Positions 27,317 to 34,909 of a stretch of 64,000 nucleotides of DNA are shown piece after piece. The position numbers and the translations under genes were made by a program. Positions within the stretch are counted from its first letter, which is position 1; the number at the start of each line of letters is the position of its first letter. The stretch covers positions 4,154,001 through 4,218,000 of the forward strand of contig NZ_CP110535.1 in NCBI RefSeq assembly GCF_026104355.1. Direction: 5' to 3'. The notes beneath the pieces were generated by a model. It was given only the letters and a program-made list of their open reading frames with translations, searched no databases and had not been told where the DNA came from. The stretch comes from Halomonas sp. BDJS001 (GTDB taxonomy: Bacteria > Pseudomonadota > Gammaproteobacteria > Pseudomonadales > Halomonadaceae).

Positions 27317-28243
27317 ATGCAACAAAACAGTAAGCGCCGCCACTACCAAGCTTGGCTGCTAGCCGCTCGCCCCCGTACGTTACCGCTGGCGTGCGCTTCT
27401 ATTCTGCTGGGTACCGGGCTAGCGACTAGCGTGGATGCCTTTAATGGTGCGGTGCTTGTGCTCGCCCTGCTGACCGCCATTGCGCTACAGGTGCTGTCTA
27501 ATCTAGCCAACGATTACGGTGATGCCGCCTCCGGCGCTGATGATGATCAGCGCATAGGCCCTGCCCGAGCGGTCTCGTCTGGTTTGCTTAGCGCCGAAAC
27601 GATGCGCAAAGGAATGGTGGTTGCGGCCCTCACCGCCGCGTTATTGGGGCTGTTATTACTGCTTGCCGCCTTTGGGAACCAGTGGGAGCAGATACTCACC
27701 TTTATACTGTTAGGGGCGGCTGCGCTATTGGCGGCGGTCACCTACACCGTTGGGCTCGGCGGTACTCCCTACGGCTACCGGGGATTTGGCGATATTGCGG
27801 TCTTTATGTTTTTTGGACTGCTCGGCGTGCTGGGTACCTACTACCTGCACACCCACCAGCTAAGCTGGCTACCGTTGCTCCCCGCCGCCGCTTGCGGGCT
27901 GCTGGCGACCGCCGTACTCAATGTGAACAACGTGCGGGATATAGAAAGTGATGCACGCAACGGCAAGATCACCCTGGCGGTGCGGCTAGGTCGCGAAAAC
28001 GCGATTAACTACCACTGGGCACTACTGGGGTTGGCGCTACTGCTAACGCTGGTTTACCTAGTCGCGCTCCCTGTACCGCTGGTGGGGTGGAGCTGCCTGC
28101 TGGTAGCCAAGCCGTTAACGGATGCCGCCAGAACACTACGCCATACCCATGATGGCGAGATCCTGACCGGCATGCTGAAGAAAACCGCTATTTCGACACT
28201 GCTTTACAGCGTGCTGCTGTCGATTGGCTTGGCACTGTTTTAA
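27317..28243 (+). CDS. menA: 1,4-Dihydroxy-2-naphthoate polyprenyltransferase
   Basis: This UbiA-superfamily membrane protein of about 308 aa has nine or so helices. The first Asp-rich motif appears as NLANDYGDAASGADDD and the second as NNVRDIESDARNGKITLA. It attaches the polyprenyl chain to DHNA in the inner membrane. I prefer the ATG at 27317, which has AGGA 11 bases upstream and aligns with E. coli MenA; an in-frame ATG at 27287 would add ten residues but has no ribosome site. It is divergent from doxX-menFDH. The final methylation would be by UbiE encoded elsewhere. Confidence 0.94.
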   Translation: MQQNSKRRHYQAWLLAARPRTLPLACASILLGTGLATSVDAFNGAVLVLALLTAIALQVLSNLANDYGDAASGADDDQRIGPARAVSSGLLSAETMRKGMVVAALTAALLGLLLLLAAFGNQWEQILTFILLGAAALLAAVTYTVGLGGTPYGYRGFGDIAVFMFFGLLGVLGTYYLHTHQLSWLPLLPAAACGLLATAVLNVNNVRDIESDARNGKITLAVRLGRENAINYHWALLGLALLLTLVYLVALPVPLVGWSCLLVAKPLTDAARTLRHTHDGEILTGMLKKTAISTLLYSVLLSIGLALF

Positions 28244-28252
28244 AGCGCCCAA

Positions 28253-28272
28253 AGCGGGGCAGGCGCCCCGCT
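28253..28272. terminator. GC-rich hairpin between convergent menA and ABM genes
   Basis: AGCGGGGC pairs perfectly with GCCCCGCT around an AGGC loop, ten bases after the menA stop and 30 bases before the end of the facing gene. It lacks a T-run, so termination is probable but not textbook. Confidence 0.5.
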
Positions 28273-28301
28273 GACAATCTGCTTCGTTTAGCCGTGCCGC
28301 C

Positions 28302-28604
28302 TTACAGCACCACCTCATAACCTTCAAATTTAGGCGGGCCAAGATAAATACCTTCGGGCGCTTTGGCATTGGCGTGGGCCTTCCGGAATGCGTCTGACTT
28401 AGTCCAGTCACGGAAGGCCTCTTCCGATTCCCACACGCTGTGGGAGATAAACACGGTGTGATCTTCCTGGCTTTCACCCTGCAGCATCTTGAACTGTTTG
28501 AAGCCCGGCACTTCATCCAGGTGAGAGTCGCGGTTGCGCCACACCTCTAAAAAGTCCTCTTCGCGGCCTGGGGCAATCCGAAAACGGTTCATGGCAATAT
28601 ACAT
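28302..28604 (-). CDS. Antibiotic-biosynthesis-monooxygenase (ABM) fold protein, HmoA/IsdG-like
   Basis: The 100-aa ferredoxin-like ABM-domain protein has the N-terminal MNRFRIAPGREEDFLEVW strand-helix and a central ISHSVWESEEAFRDWTKSDAF helix that carries the Trp/His environment of HmoA-type haem-degrading proteins. TAGGAG lies seven bases before the ATG at 28604; the longer upstream frame has no ribosome site. Function could be haem degradation or an unknown quinone-type monooxygenation. It is a single gene divergent from the photolyase. Confidence 0.82.
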   Translation of the reverse strand: MYIAMNRFRIAPGREEDFLEVWRNRDSHLDEVPGFKQFKMLQGESQEDHTVFISHSVWESEEAFRDWTKSDAFRKAHANAKAPEGIYLGPPKFEGYEVVL

Positions 28605-28740
28605 CGTTACTCTCCTACGGGTTTGTTCCTGCAGAGTTGGCCCTGTTGGGTTCATTTGGCAAACGGTAGCTTGATGGTAACGTCACATTTCAGTGGCGAA
28701 TAGACTTAGCGCCGAATAGCCCTCAACCGCAAGGTACGGC

Positions 28741-30336
28741 ATGGCTAAGGCACCTATCCAGGTTGTTTGGTTCAAACGCGATTTACGTATTCATGATCAT
28801 GCGCCGCTTGCCAACGCCGCCATGGCTGGCCCAGTACTGCCCGTATTTGCCATTGAACCCGGCCAGTGGCAAGCGCCAGACAGCGCCCTGCGCCATTGGC
28901 AGTTTGCCGCGGACTCACTGGCAGACCTTTCAAACGCATTGGAAACACTGGGCCTGCCGCTGTGTCTTTGGCAAGGCGATATTGTCGATTTGCTGGACGC
29001 CCTGAAAACCCATTACGGCGAGTTTGCTCTTCACTCCCATGCAGAGACCGGCAACGCCTGGAGCTTTGCCCGCGATCTTAGCGTTCATACCTGGTGCCGA
29101 AAGCATGACGTTAATTGGCAGGAATCACGCCAGCACGGCGTAGTGCGTGGTTTGAAGTCCAGATCGGAAGATCGCTACGCCTGGGAAAATCAGTGGGAAA
29201 CGCTCATGACGGCACCTACCTTCCCAGCCCCGCAAAACGCTCAAGCGGCTGAGGAGTGGCAATACTTTCACCACATTGACGTTGGGCAGCTTCACAGCCT
29301 GACGCTGGGGTTTGATACCACGCCATGCCCCGAGCGGCAGCCCGGTGGCCGCAGCGAAGGCCGCGCAGTGTGGCGCAGCTTTGTAAGCCAGCGCGGGCGG
29401 CGCTATCGCGGCTCACTGTCTAAACCACTACTGGCCTGGGAATTTGGCTCGCGGCTTTCGCCCCATTTGGCCTGGGGCACCCTCTCCATACGCGAAGTGG
29501 TGCAGTCGCTGCGCCGCCAACGAAAAAAGCATGCTGAAGACACCGCTTGGTCGCGCTCACTGCGCGCCTTCGCCTCCCGGCTTCACTGGCACTGCCACTT
29601 TATTCAAAAGCTCGAAAGCGAGCCAAGCATTGAGTCACAAACCCTCCACCCGGCGTTGCGCGGCCTGCGGGAGCGCGACCCCAACCACCCCAATCTGATT
29701 GCCTGGAAGCGTGGGCAAACCGGCGTGCCGCTGGTGGATGCCTGCATGCGCAGCCTGATCGCCACCGGTTGGATCAACTTTCGCATGCGCGCCATGCTGA
29801 TCTCCCACGCCACCTTTGGCCTTGGGCTGCATTGGTACGAACCAGCATTGCACTTGGCTCGGCTGTTTACCGACTTCGAGCCGGGCATTCATTACCCCCA
29901 GGTGCAGATGCAAGCAGGTGCTACGGGCACCAATGCGCTGCGGGTGTATAACCCCATCAAGCAGGCGGAGGATAACGACCCTACCGGTGAGTTTGTCGCC
30001 CGATGGGTGCCAGAACTAACGCCACTGCCCCTGAAGTGGCGCGCTAAGCCCTGGGCGCTACCGGAAAGTCTGCAAAAGCGGTTCGACTTTCAGCCTGGCG
30101 TAAACTACCCAACCCCCAACGATTTTGAGGTCGAAGCACGCCACCGGAAGAAAGTGCTCTATGAGCTTCGCCGCACTCCAGACGCAAGAGAAGCCAGCCA
30201 AGCCATTATGGATAAGCTCGCCAGCCAGCGTCGGCCTACCGCTCGGCGGGGTAAAAAAGCAACACCCGCCCATCGCCAGCAGCTTTCACTGTTTGATGAG
30301 GGCGGGCTAGGACCAACAGCCGACACGCACGATTAG
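28741..30336 (+). CDS. Photolyase/cryptochrome family flavoprotein
   Basis: The 531-aa protein has an N-terminal Rossmann-like antenna domain (VVWFKRDLRIHDHAPL) and a C-terminal FAD domain with RRYRGSLSKPLLAWEFGSRLSP, RLHWHCHF and VDACMRSLIATGWINFRMR. It lacks the usual RMFNPTTQ sequence; the equivalent segment reads TNALRVYNPIKQAEDNDPTG, typical of a proteobacterial/cyanobacterial photolyase-like subgroup rather than of E. coli PhrB. It may repair UV lesions or act as a light sensor. The last 20 residues (after LSLFDEGG) differ from the remnant at 31321-31374, which reads LSLFDNEEQRLNSL, suggesting a rearranged 3' end. Confidence 0.88.
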   Translation: MAKAPIQVVWFKRDLRIHDHAPLANAAMAGPVLPVFAIEPGQWQAPDSALRHWQFAADSLADLSNALETLGLPLCLWQGDIVDLLDALKTHYGEFALHSHAETGNAWSFARDLSVHTWCRKHDVNWQESRQHGVVRGLKSRSEDRYAWENQWETLMTAPTFPAPQNAQAAEEWQYFHHIDVGQLHSLTLGFDTTPCPERQPGGRSEGRAVWRSFVSQRGRRYRGSLSKPLLAWEFGSRLSPHLAWGTLSIREVVQSLRRQRKKHAEDTAWSRSLRAFASRLHWHCHFIQKLESEPSIESQTLHPALRGLRERDPNHPNLIAWKRGQTGVPLVDACMRSLIATGWINFRMRAMLISHATFGLGLHWYEPALHLARLFTDFEPGIHYPQVQMQAGATGTNALRVYNPIKQAEDNDPTGEFVARWVPELTPLPLKWRAKPWALPESLQKRFDFQPGVNYPTPNDFEVEARHRKKVLYELRRTPDAREASQAIMDKLASQRRPTARRGKKATPAHRQQLSLFDEGGLGPTADTHD

Positions 30337-30447
30337 AGAAATCGATGTGCTCTGCGATTTTCCAAGCCCCACATAGGCCATTCTGGATACCTTTGAATGC
30401 TGAGCAACGCCTGGTTAATTTTTGACCTGTTTCATGATTTTGAAAGC

Positions 30448-30456
30448 TGCTACAAT
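30448..30456 (+). promoter_or_regulatory. Extended -10 promoter of the GNAT pair
   Basis: TGC-TACAAT is a good extended -10 element 35 bp before the GTG start of the small gene. No convincing -35 is present at 17 bp. The overlapping CAAT-ATT-ATTG short inverted repeat could serve autoregulation, which is typical of toxin-antitoxin operons but unproven here. Confidence 0.45.
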
Positions 30457-30490
30457 ATTATTGGCAACCACTTATAGGAGGTGCCAACTA

Positions 30491-30670
30491 GTGGCTACTG
30501 CATCTTTTGATAAAACCTTTGTAGTCAACGATAAGCAATCCATTGACCGGATTCACCAGGATTTGGCGACCCCCCGCCATATCAAGGTTCAGAAGCGTGA
30601 CTATGAGGCCGAAAACAAACGGGGAATTCAGCTATTAAAACAACGATTGTCCAACTCGGAGACCTGCTGA
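30491..30670 (+). CDS. Small protein upstream of a GNAT protein, putative antitoxin
   Basis: The 59-aa highly charged protein starts with GTG, chosen because a perfect AGGAGGT lies eight bases upstream; upstream in-frame ATGs have no ribosome site and precede the promoter. It shows no signal peptide or membrane span and no ribbon-helix-helix pattern. A PRHIKVQKRDYEAENKRG stretch is followed by an amphipathic KRGIQLLKQRL helix. Its 3' end overlaps the GNAT gene by 37 bases, the compact arrangement of antitoxin-toxin pairs. The family is not one I can name; the antitoxin role is inferred from context alone. Confidence 0.7.
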   Translation: MATASFDKTFVVNDKQSIDRIHQDLATPRHIKVQKRDYEAENKRGIQLLKQRLSNSETC

Positions 30671-31200
30671 AGGAGCTTGATGAGACATCCACCATCGAGC
30701 TTCTCAGTACATTTTCCTGTCACCGCAACGCTGATGTCGAAAGCTTCCTCACTCAGCCTGATAAAGCCATCCGCTTTGAGCAGACAGGCAACGCTAGAAC
30801 CTACCTGATCATCAACGACGATACTGCCGATATCCTCGCGTACTTTTCCTTATCGTTTAAAGAATTAACACTTGAAGGAGCCAACGTCAGCAAGACCAAG
30901 GTTCGGCAGCTGGATGGTATTTCTAAGCGCGCTGAACGTATCCGCGCCTTTCTGATTGGCCAAATTGGTAAAAATACGGCTGTCATTGACAACCCGATAT
31001 CGCTTGATGCCATTCTGGGAGAGATTTATGCGGTTATTTCACAAGCCAAGGCCCTTATTGGTGGTCGTGTCATCATCCTTGAGTGTGAAGACTGCCAGAA
31101 ACTGATACAGCTTTATGAGCAACACGGTTTCACACTTATAGAGACACTAGGCGACGAACAGCCTCGGTTGCGTACAATGTATATTCACGTAACCGAATGA
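30634..31200 (+). CDS. GNAT-family acetyltransferase, putative toxin, with probable AUU start
   Basis: The open frame encodes a GNAT fold: YLIINDDTADILAYFSLSF gives beta strands 2-3, FLIGQIGKN is the acetyl-CoA pyrophosphate loop (motif A, Q-x-x-G-K), and VIILECEDCQKLIQLYEQHG is motif B. The frame opens after a TGA at 30607 and contains no ATG, GTG or TTG until close to its end. The ATT at 30634 follows GGGGA by eight bases, so I take it as the start, giving 188 aa; a later ATT or CTG is possible. It overlaps the 59-aa gene. Some GNAT toxins acetylate aminoacyl-tRNA; whether this one does is unknown. Confidence 0.75.
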   Translation: MKTTIVQLGDLLKELDETSTIELLSTFSCHRNADVESFLTQPDKAIRFEQTGNARTYLIINDDTADILAYFSLSFKELTLEGANVSKTKVRQLDGISKRAERIRAFLIGQIGKNTAVIDNPISLDAILGEIYAVISQAKALIGGRVIILECEDCQKLIQLYEQHGFTLIETLGDEQPRLRTMYIHVTE

Positions 31201-31625
31201 GCCTGCTTAGGAAGTGTAACCAGATGGCGTGCTCATTTTGTACCTTGCTGATTACCACTCATCACGCTAGTTTAGCGCACAACTGGAAAAGGTGCTGCAT
31301 GTGCTTCTCCGCACTCAAGACGCCAGCCACTTTCTCTGTTTGACAATGAAGAGCAACGCCTTAACAGCCTATGAGCTGATTAAAACTGAGTATCAAAAAC
31401 CCTGAAGCCCCCCTCTCTGCTCGCTATACCCTGCACGATCTTACAATACGTCTGTCCACTTTTCTCATACACTTCCATTGAAGTAGCTAACCTGACTACT
31501 CTGTAGCAAGCCCATTACCCATAGCTAAAAAATATTAATACTTTTCGAAAAGCGATTAACAACGATGAATAAGTATTTAAATACTAAAAATATTCTCTGC
31601 TTCAAATACAGCAGAGTATCGTAAT
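31201..31625. other. 425-bp non-coding stretch with a photolyase remnant
   Basis: No intact gene is visible. The first part carries the decayed photolyase 3' end (31283-31374). The rest, especially 31490-31625, is strongly AT-rich and must contain the promoter of azlC. I see no repeat or transposon end marking the junction. Confidence 0.5.
31283..31374 (+). pseudogene. Degenerate second copy of the photolyase 3' end
   Basis: By eye, 31283-31322 matches 30147-30186 of the photolyase gene at about 31 of 40 bases (reads KVL-H-VL-LRTQD against KVLYELRRTPD). After a deletion of roughly 85 bases, 31321-31343 matches the gene again near 30274 (RQPLSLFD against RQQLSLFD) in another frame, ending at TGA 31372-31374 as NEEQRLNSL. 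This is a truncated, frameshifted relic, on the far side of the GNAT pair from the intact gene. Confidence 0.7.
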
Positions 31626-32282
31626 TTGTTACCGAACCTATTGACAGCCCTCTTTGCAATCGCACCAGTTAGCATGCTATTCGGCTTTACTGCATATAAA
31701 GCAGACTGGAGCATTGGCGAAATTTTTCTAGTAAGCCTACTAGGCTTTTCTGGAAGTGGGCAATTCGCTGCACTACCTCTTTCTAGCTCTGGCGCTACTT
31801 TTTTAACTATTCTCTTCGTTTCCGTCATGATTAATAGTAGGTACTTTGCTATCTCACTTTCGTGCTCAAAAAAGCTACCACCCAACAAGCTGCTTAAGAT
31901 TTTTTCGTCGCATACACTCGGCGATGAAGCTTATGCAATTGAGCAAGGCCATAACCAAAGAGCTATGCTCATAATTCGCTTCACCATTTTCGGGTGCTGG
32001 ATACTATTCGGGGTAACAGGCGGTATTGTAGCAGGGCTTTTTCCCAACCTTTTACCTGATGGGATTAATGCCAGCATCCCTGCAAGCTTAGTGCTTCTTT
32101 TTCTGGCCATTTCGTATCTTAAAAATCGACCATATAAAAGCGGTTTGATCACTGTTCCAAAGGCAATACTAGGCTTTATAGTAAGCGGATTTCTCTACTA
32201 CACCCTTGGTGCTGTCTACTTTTGGATCCCATCTGTAGTTTTATTATCCGCTACCTATTATCTATTAAAGAGCAGGGACTGA
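31626..32282 (+). CDS. azlC: AzlC-family branched-chain amino acid export permease
   Basis: The protein of about 218 aa has six or more hydrophobic helices and the AzlC pattern (LLGFSGSGQFAALPL; INSRYFAISLS; SSHTLGDEAYAI). With AzlD it forms a two-component exporter of branched-chain or similar amino acids. The start is uncertain: TTG at 31626 is the first canonical start, but the frame is open 15 codons upstream without ATG, so a rare start (ATA) is possible. Base composition is clearly AT-rich compared with the flanking genes, suggesting recent transfer. Confidence 0.85.
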   Translation: MLPNLLTALFAIAPVSMLFGFTAYKADWSIGEIFLVSLLGFSGSGQFAALPLSSSGATFLTILFVSVMINSRYFAISLSCSKKLPPNKLLKIFSSHTLGDEAYAIEQGHNQRAMLIIRFTIFGCWILFGVTGGIVAGLFPNLLPDGINASIPASLVLLFLAISYLKNRPYKSGLITVPKAILGFIVSGFLYYTLGAVYFWIPSVVLLSATYYLLKSRD

Positions 32283-32291
32283 GGACATAAT

Positions 32292-32588
32292 ATGATGAGT
32301 AATATCTGGGTAATCATGGCTCTTTTATTAACAAGCCTCATGGTCAGAGTTCTGCCCTCTTTGATCATTATCAACTTCGGAGAAAAGACTCAGCACCTGA
32401 TAGAGGAAGTACTACCTAGCTCTATTTTCATTTGCTTCATTACTTACATTGTGATGCCAGAAGTAACTAACGGGCTATCTATATCCTTTTTGGCTTTTAT
32501 TTCAGTAGTCATACTAACAATCATCTTGAAATTCGGGTTGATTTTCATCACACTCATCGCTACTACTTTATATTACGTATTGAGCTGA
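32292..32588 (+). CDS. azlD: AzlD-family transport protein
   Basis: The 98-aa membrane protein has four hydrophobic segments and the typical VRVLPSLIII N-terminal motif of AzlD, the small partner of AzlC. GAGGA precedes the ATG by six bases, and the gap after azlC is nine bases. It shares the AT-rich composition of azlC. Confidence 0.85.
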   Translation: MMSNIWVIMALLLTSLMVRVLPSLIIINFGEKTQHLIEEVLPSSIFICFITYIVMPEVTNGLSISFLAFISVVILTIILKFGLIFITLIATTLYYVLS

Positions 32589-32720
32589 GAAGCTTGTAAC
32601 ATGAAAGTCTTTCAAAGACAGAGTATATTGATTGCCAAAACAGCCAACCCGCTTTGCTTATCCACATATTCCGTTGCATGATTACCCTGTCTTCAGCCAA
32701 CAGCAGACAACGTACCGCCT

Positions 32721-33521
32721 ATGCTAAATTCTTTTTTCAATACACAGATAGAAAGATTCGAAGCCTTTTTTTCTGGCGTTGCTTTCGAGCCTCACCGGCA
32801 CGATACGTATGCTGTTGGCAGAACGCTGGCAGGGGTGCATTGTTTCAATTACCGAGGTGAAAAAAGGACTAGCTTGCCGGGCAATACCATTGTGATTCAT
32901 CCAGATGAACTCCACGACGGTGAGGCGGGTACGAACGAAGGCTTCCACTACCGCATCATGTATATTGAACCACGCGTGCTTCAAACTGTGCTTGGTGGTC
33001 GCCCTTTACCATATATAAAGGATGGCATTAGCACAGACTCTCGACTTTATGCCGCCACAGAATTCCTCATGAATGATTTAGATACAGCTCATGAGCAACT
33101 TGAAGAGGAAGATATCCTTTTTGAGCTAGCCAACGTTCTTGCTGCTGTGGCAGGACATAAAAGAGGCAGGGTGGCATACGACTATGGCGCCGCAGAAAAA
33201 GCTAGAGAATTTATCCACTATTCGTTGGATACTCAGATCACACTCGATGATTTAGCCTTAGTCAGTAGCCGTGAAAAGTGGAGTTTATCAAGAGATTTCA
33301 GTGCATTATATGGAACAAGCCCATACCGTTACTTGACCATGCGGCGTCTGTCATGCGTAAAACACTATTTGACCCAGGGTTATTCGTTGTCGTACGCCTC
33401 AGTTTCAGCTGGTTTCAATGACCAGAGCCATATGACAAATCACTTTAAGAAAGCCTTCGGGCTTACTCCCACACAGTGGTTATCTAGGTTTAAACAAAAC
33501 TGTAGGGGTAGTGGCTCATAA
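32721..33521 (+). CDS. AraC-family regulator beside azlCD
   Basis: The 266-aa protein has an N-terminal cupin sensor domain (PHRHDTYAVGRTLAG near residue 24; GNTIVIHPDELHDGEAG) and two C-terminal AraC helix-turn-helix motifs, ending with SAGFNDQSHMTNHFKKAFG. AraC regulators of this size are often found with azlCD-type exporters and sense the exported amino acid. It lies 132 bp after azlD in the same direction, so it may be co-transcribed or have its own promoter. Confidence 0.88.
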   Translation: MLNSFFNTQIERFEAFFSGVAFEPHRHDTYAVGRTLAGVHCFNYRGEKRTSLPGNTIVIHPDELHDGEAGTNEGFHYRIMYIEPRVLQTVLGGRPLPYIKDGISTDSRLYAATEFLMNDLDTAHEQLEEEDILFELANVLAAVAGHKRGRVAYDYGAAEKAREFIHYSLDTQITLDDLALVSSREKWSLSRDFSALYGTSPYRYLTMRRLSCVKHYLTQGYSLSYASVSAGFNDQSHMTNHFKKAFGLTPTQWLSRFKQNCRGSGS

Positions 33522-33553
33522 TCACACTGCAACCCCAAAACTTTCACCGCTAT

Positions 33554-33603
33554 GAAATAAAAACCTCGCCCTCGCCAACAGCTTTTGCTGTCTGACGAGG
33601 GCG
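33554..33603 (-). terminator. Terminator downstream of gabT
   Basis: On the minus strand CGCCCTCG and CGAGGGCG enclose an inner ACAGC/GCTGT stem and are followed by AGG and a run of five T. It ends the permease-gabD-gabT operon and probably stops the facing araC transcript too. Confidence 0.75.
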
Positions 33604-33626
33604 GGCTTAGTGTTGCTTAGACGATT

Positions 33627-34901
33627 TTAGCTAAGCGCTTCCAGTGACTGCTCAATAATGCTGAGCCCCTCTTCCAACACCGCAGAAGAGACGGTTAACG
33701 GCACCAGAATGCGTATGCTGTTGCCGTAGAAACCACAGGAGAGCAGGATCAGGCCCTTCTCACGGGCTTTGGCACAGAGCGCACCGGTGAGCGCTGTATC
33801 AGGTTTTCCTTCGCTGTCGAGCAATTCAAACGCCGCCATGGCGCCTAGTTGGCGGCCGTGCGCAACGGCGGGGAAACGCTCTTCCCATGCCGCGAAGCGC
33901 TCGGCGAGCATTTTGCCCATCTGCTCGCTACGCTCAAGGATGTTCTCTTCTTCGATGGCTTCGATGACCGCCAGGGCTGCCGCGCAGGAGAGTGGGTTGC
34001 CGCTGTAGGTGCCGCCCAGCGAGTTGGGGCCGGAGGCGTCCATTACCTTGGCGCTACCTACCACGGCAGAGAGCGGCATGCCGTTGGCTAGACTCTTAGC
34101 GGTGGTCAGAATATCCGCCTCAATGCCGCTGTGTTCGAGGGCAAACAGCTTGCCGGTGCGGGCAAAGCCGGACTGCACTTCATCGGCGATAAGCAAAATG
34201 CCGTGCTCGTCGCACAGGGCGCGCAGGGCTTTCAGGTAGTCCGGCGAGGCGATGTAGAAACCGCCTTCGCCCTGTACCGGCTCGATCACGATGGCCGCCG
34301 TGCGGTGCGGGGCGATATCGGTTTTGAACAGCGTGCGAATGGCATCCAAAGATGCTTCTTCGCTGATGCCGTGCAGCGGATTCGGGAATGGGGCGCGGAA
34401 CACGTCGCCCGGCATCGGGCCGAAGTCGTTCTTGTACGGTAGCACCTTGCCGGTCATGGCCAGGGTCATCATGGTGCGTCCGTGGAAAGCGCCGTCGAAG
34501 GTAATAATGCCGGTGCGGCCAGTGGCAGCGCGGGCAATCTTCACGGCGTTTTCCAGCGCTTCGGCACCGGTGTTGACCAGCATCGCCTTACGCTCAGGGC
34601 CGCGCACCGGGCTTAGTTCGCAGAGCTTTTGGCACAGCTGCACGTAGGGGGCGTAGGAGATCACCGCCGCGCTGGTGTGCATAACTTTCTTGAGCTGCGC
34701 TTCAACGGCGGCAACGATTTTGGGGTGGCGATGCCCCAGGTTAAGCACACCAATGCCGCCCGCGAAGTCGATCCAGCGGTTGCCGTCTGCGTCCCACAGC
34801 TCGGCATTTTCCGCGCGCTCGGCAAACTGAGTTGTTGGCGTGGCAGCACCGTTGGCCACGTAACGGTTTTTCAGGTCGTTCAATTCTTGGTTAGTCATCA
34901 T
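33627..34901 (-). CDS. gabT: 4-Aminobutyrate aminotransferase
   Basis: This 424-aa class III aminotransferase has NTGAEALENAVKIARAATGR, GAFHGRT, LLIADEVQSGFARTG and the PLP Lys in TTAKSLANGMPLSAV, all as in GabT. It converts GABA and 2-oxoglutarate to succinate semialdehyde and glutamate. It is downstream of gabD by eight bases, the two forming a complete GABA shunt to succinate. AAAGAGA lies just before the ATG. 5-Aminovalerate is a possible second substrate. Confidence 0.95.
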   Translation of the reverse strand: MMTNQELNDLKNRYVANGAATPTTQFAERAENAELWDADGNRWIDFAGGIGVLNLGHRHPKIVAAVEAQLKKVMHTSAAVISYAPYVQLCQKLCELSPVRGPERKAMLVNTGAEALENAVKIARAATGRTGIITFDGAFHGRTMMTLAMTGKVLPYKNDFGPMPGDVFRAPFPNPLHGISEEASLDAIRTLFKTDIAPHRTAAIVIEPVQGEGGFYIASPDYLKALRALCDEHGILLIADEVQSGFARTGKLFALEHSGIEADILTTAKSLANGMPLSAVVGSAKVMDASGPNSLGGTYSGNPLSCAAALAVIEAIEEENILERSEQMGKMLAERFAAWEERFPAVAHGRQLGAMAAFELLDSEGKPDTALTGALCAKAREKGLILLSCGFYGNSIRILVPLTVSSAVLEEGLSIIEQSLEALS

Positions 34902-34909
34902 TTTTCTCT

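Noticed and set aside
30422-30490. Upstream ATG starts for the 59-aa putative antitoxin
   Set aside because: They would precede the -10 promoter element and have no ribosome site, while GTG 30491 has a perfect AGGAGGT at eight bases.
33567-33610. Similarity of the gabT terminator region to the photolyase end (GAGGGCGGGCT)
   Set aside because: The match is only about ten GC-rich bases and is explained by the terminator stem.
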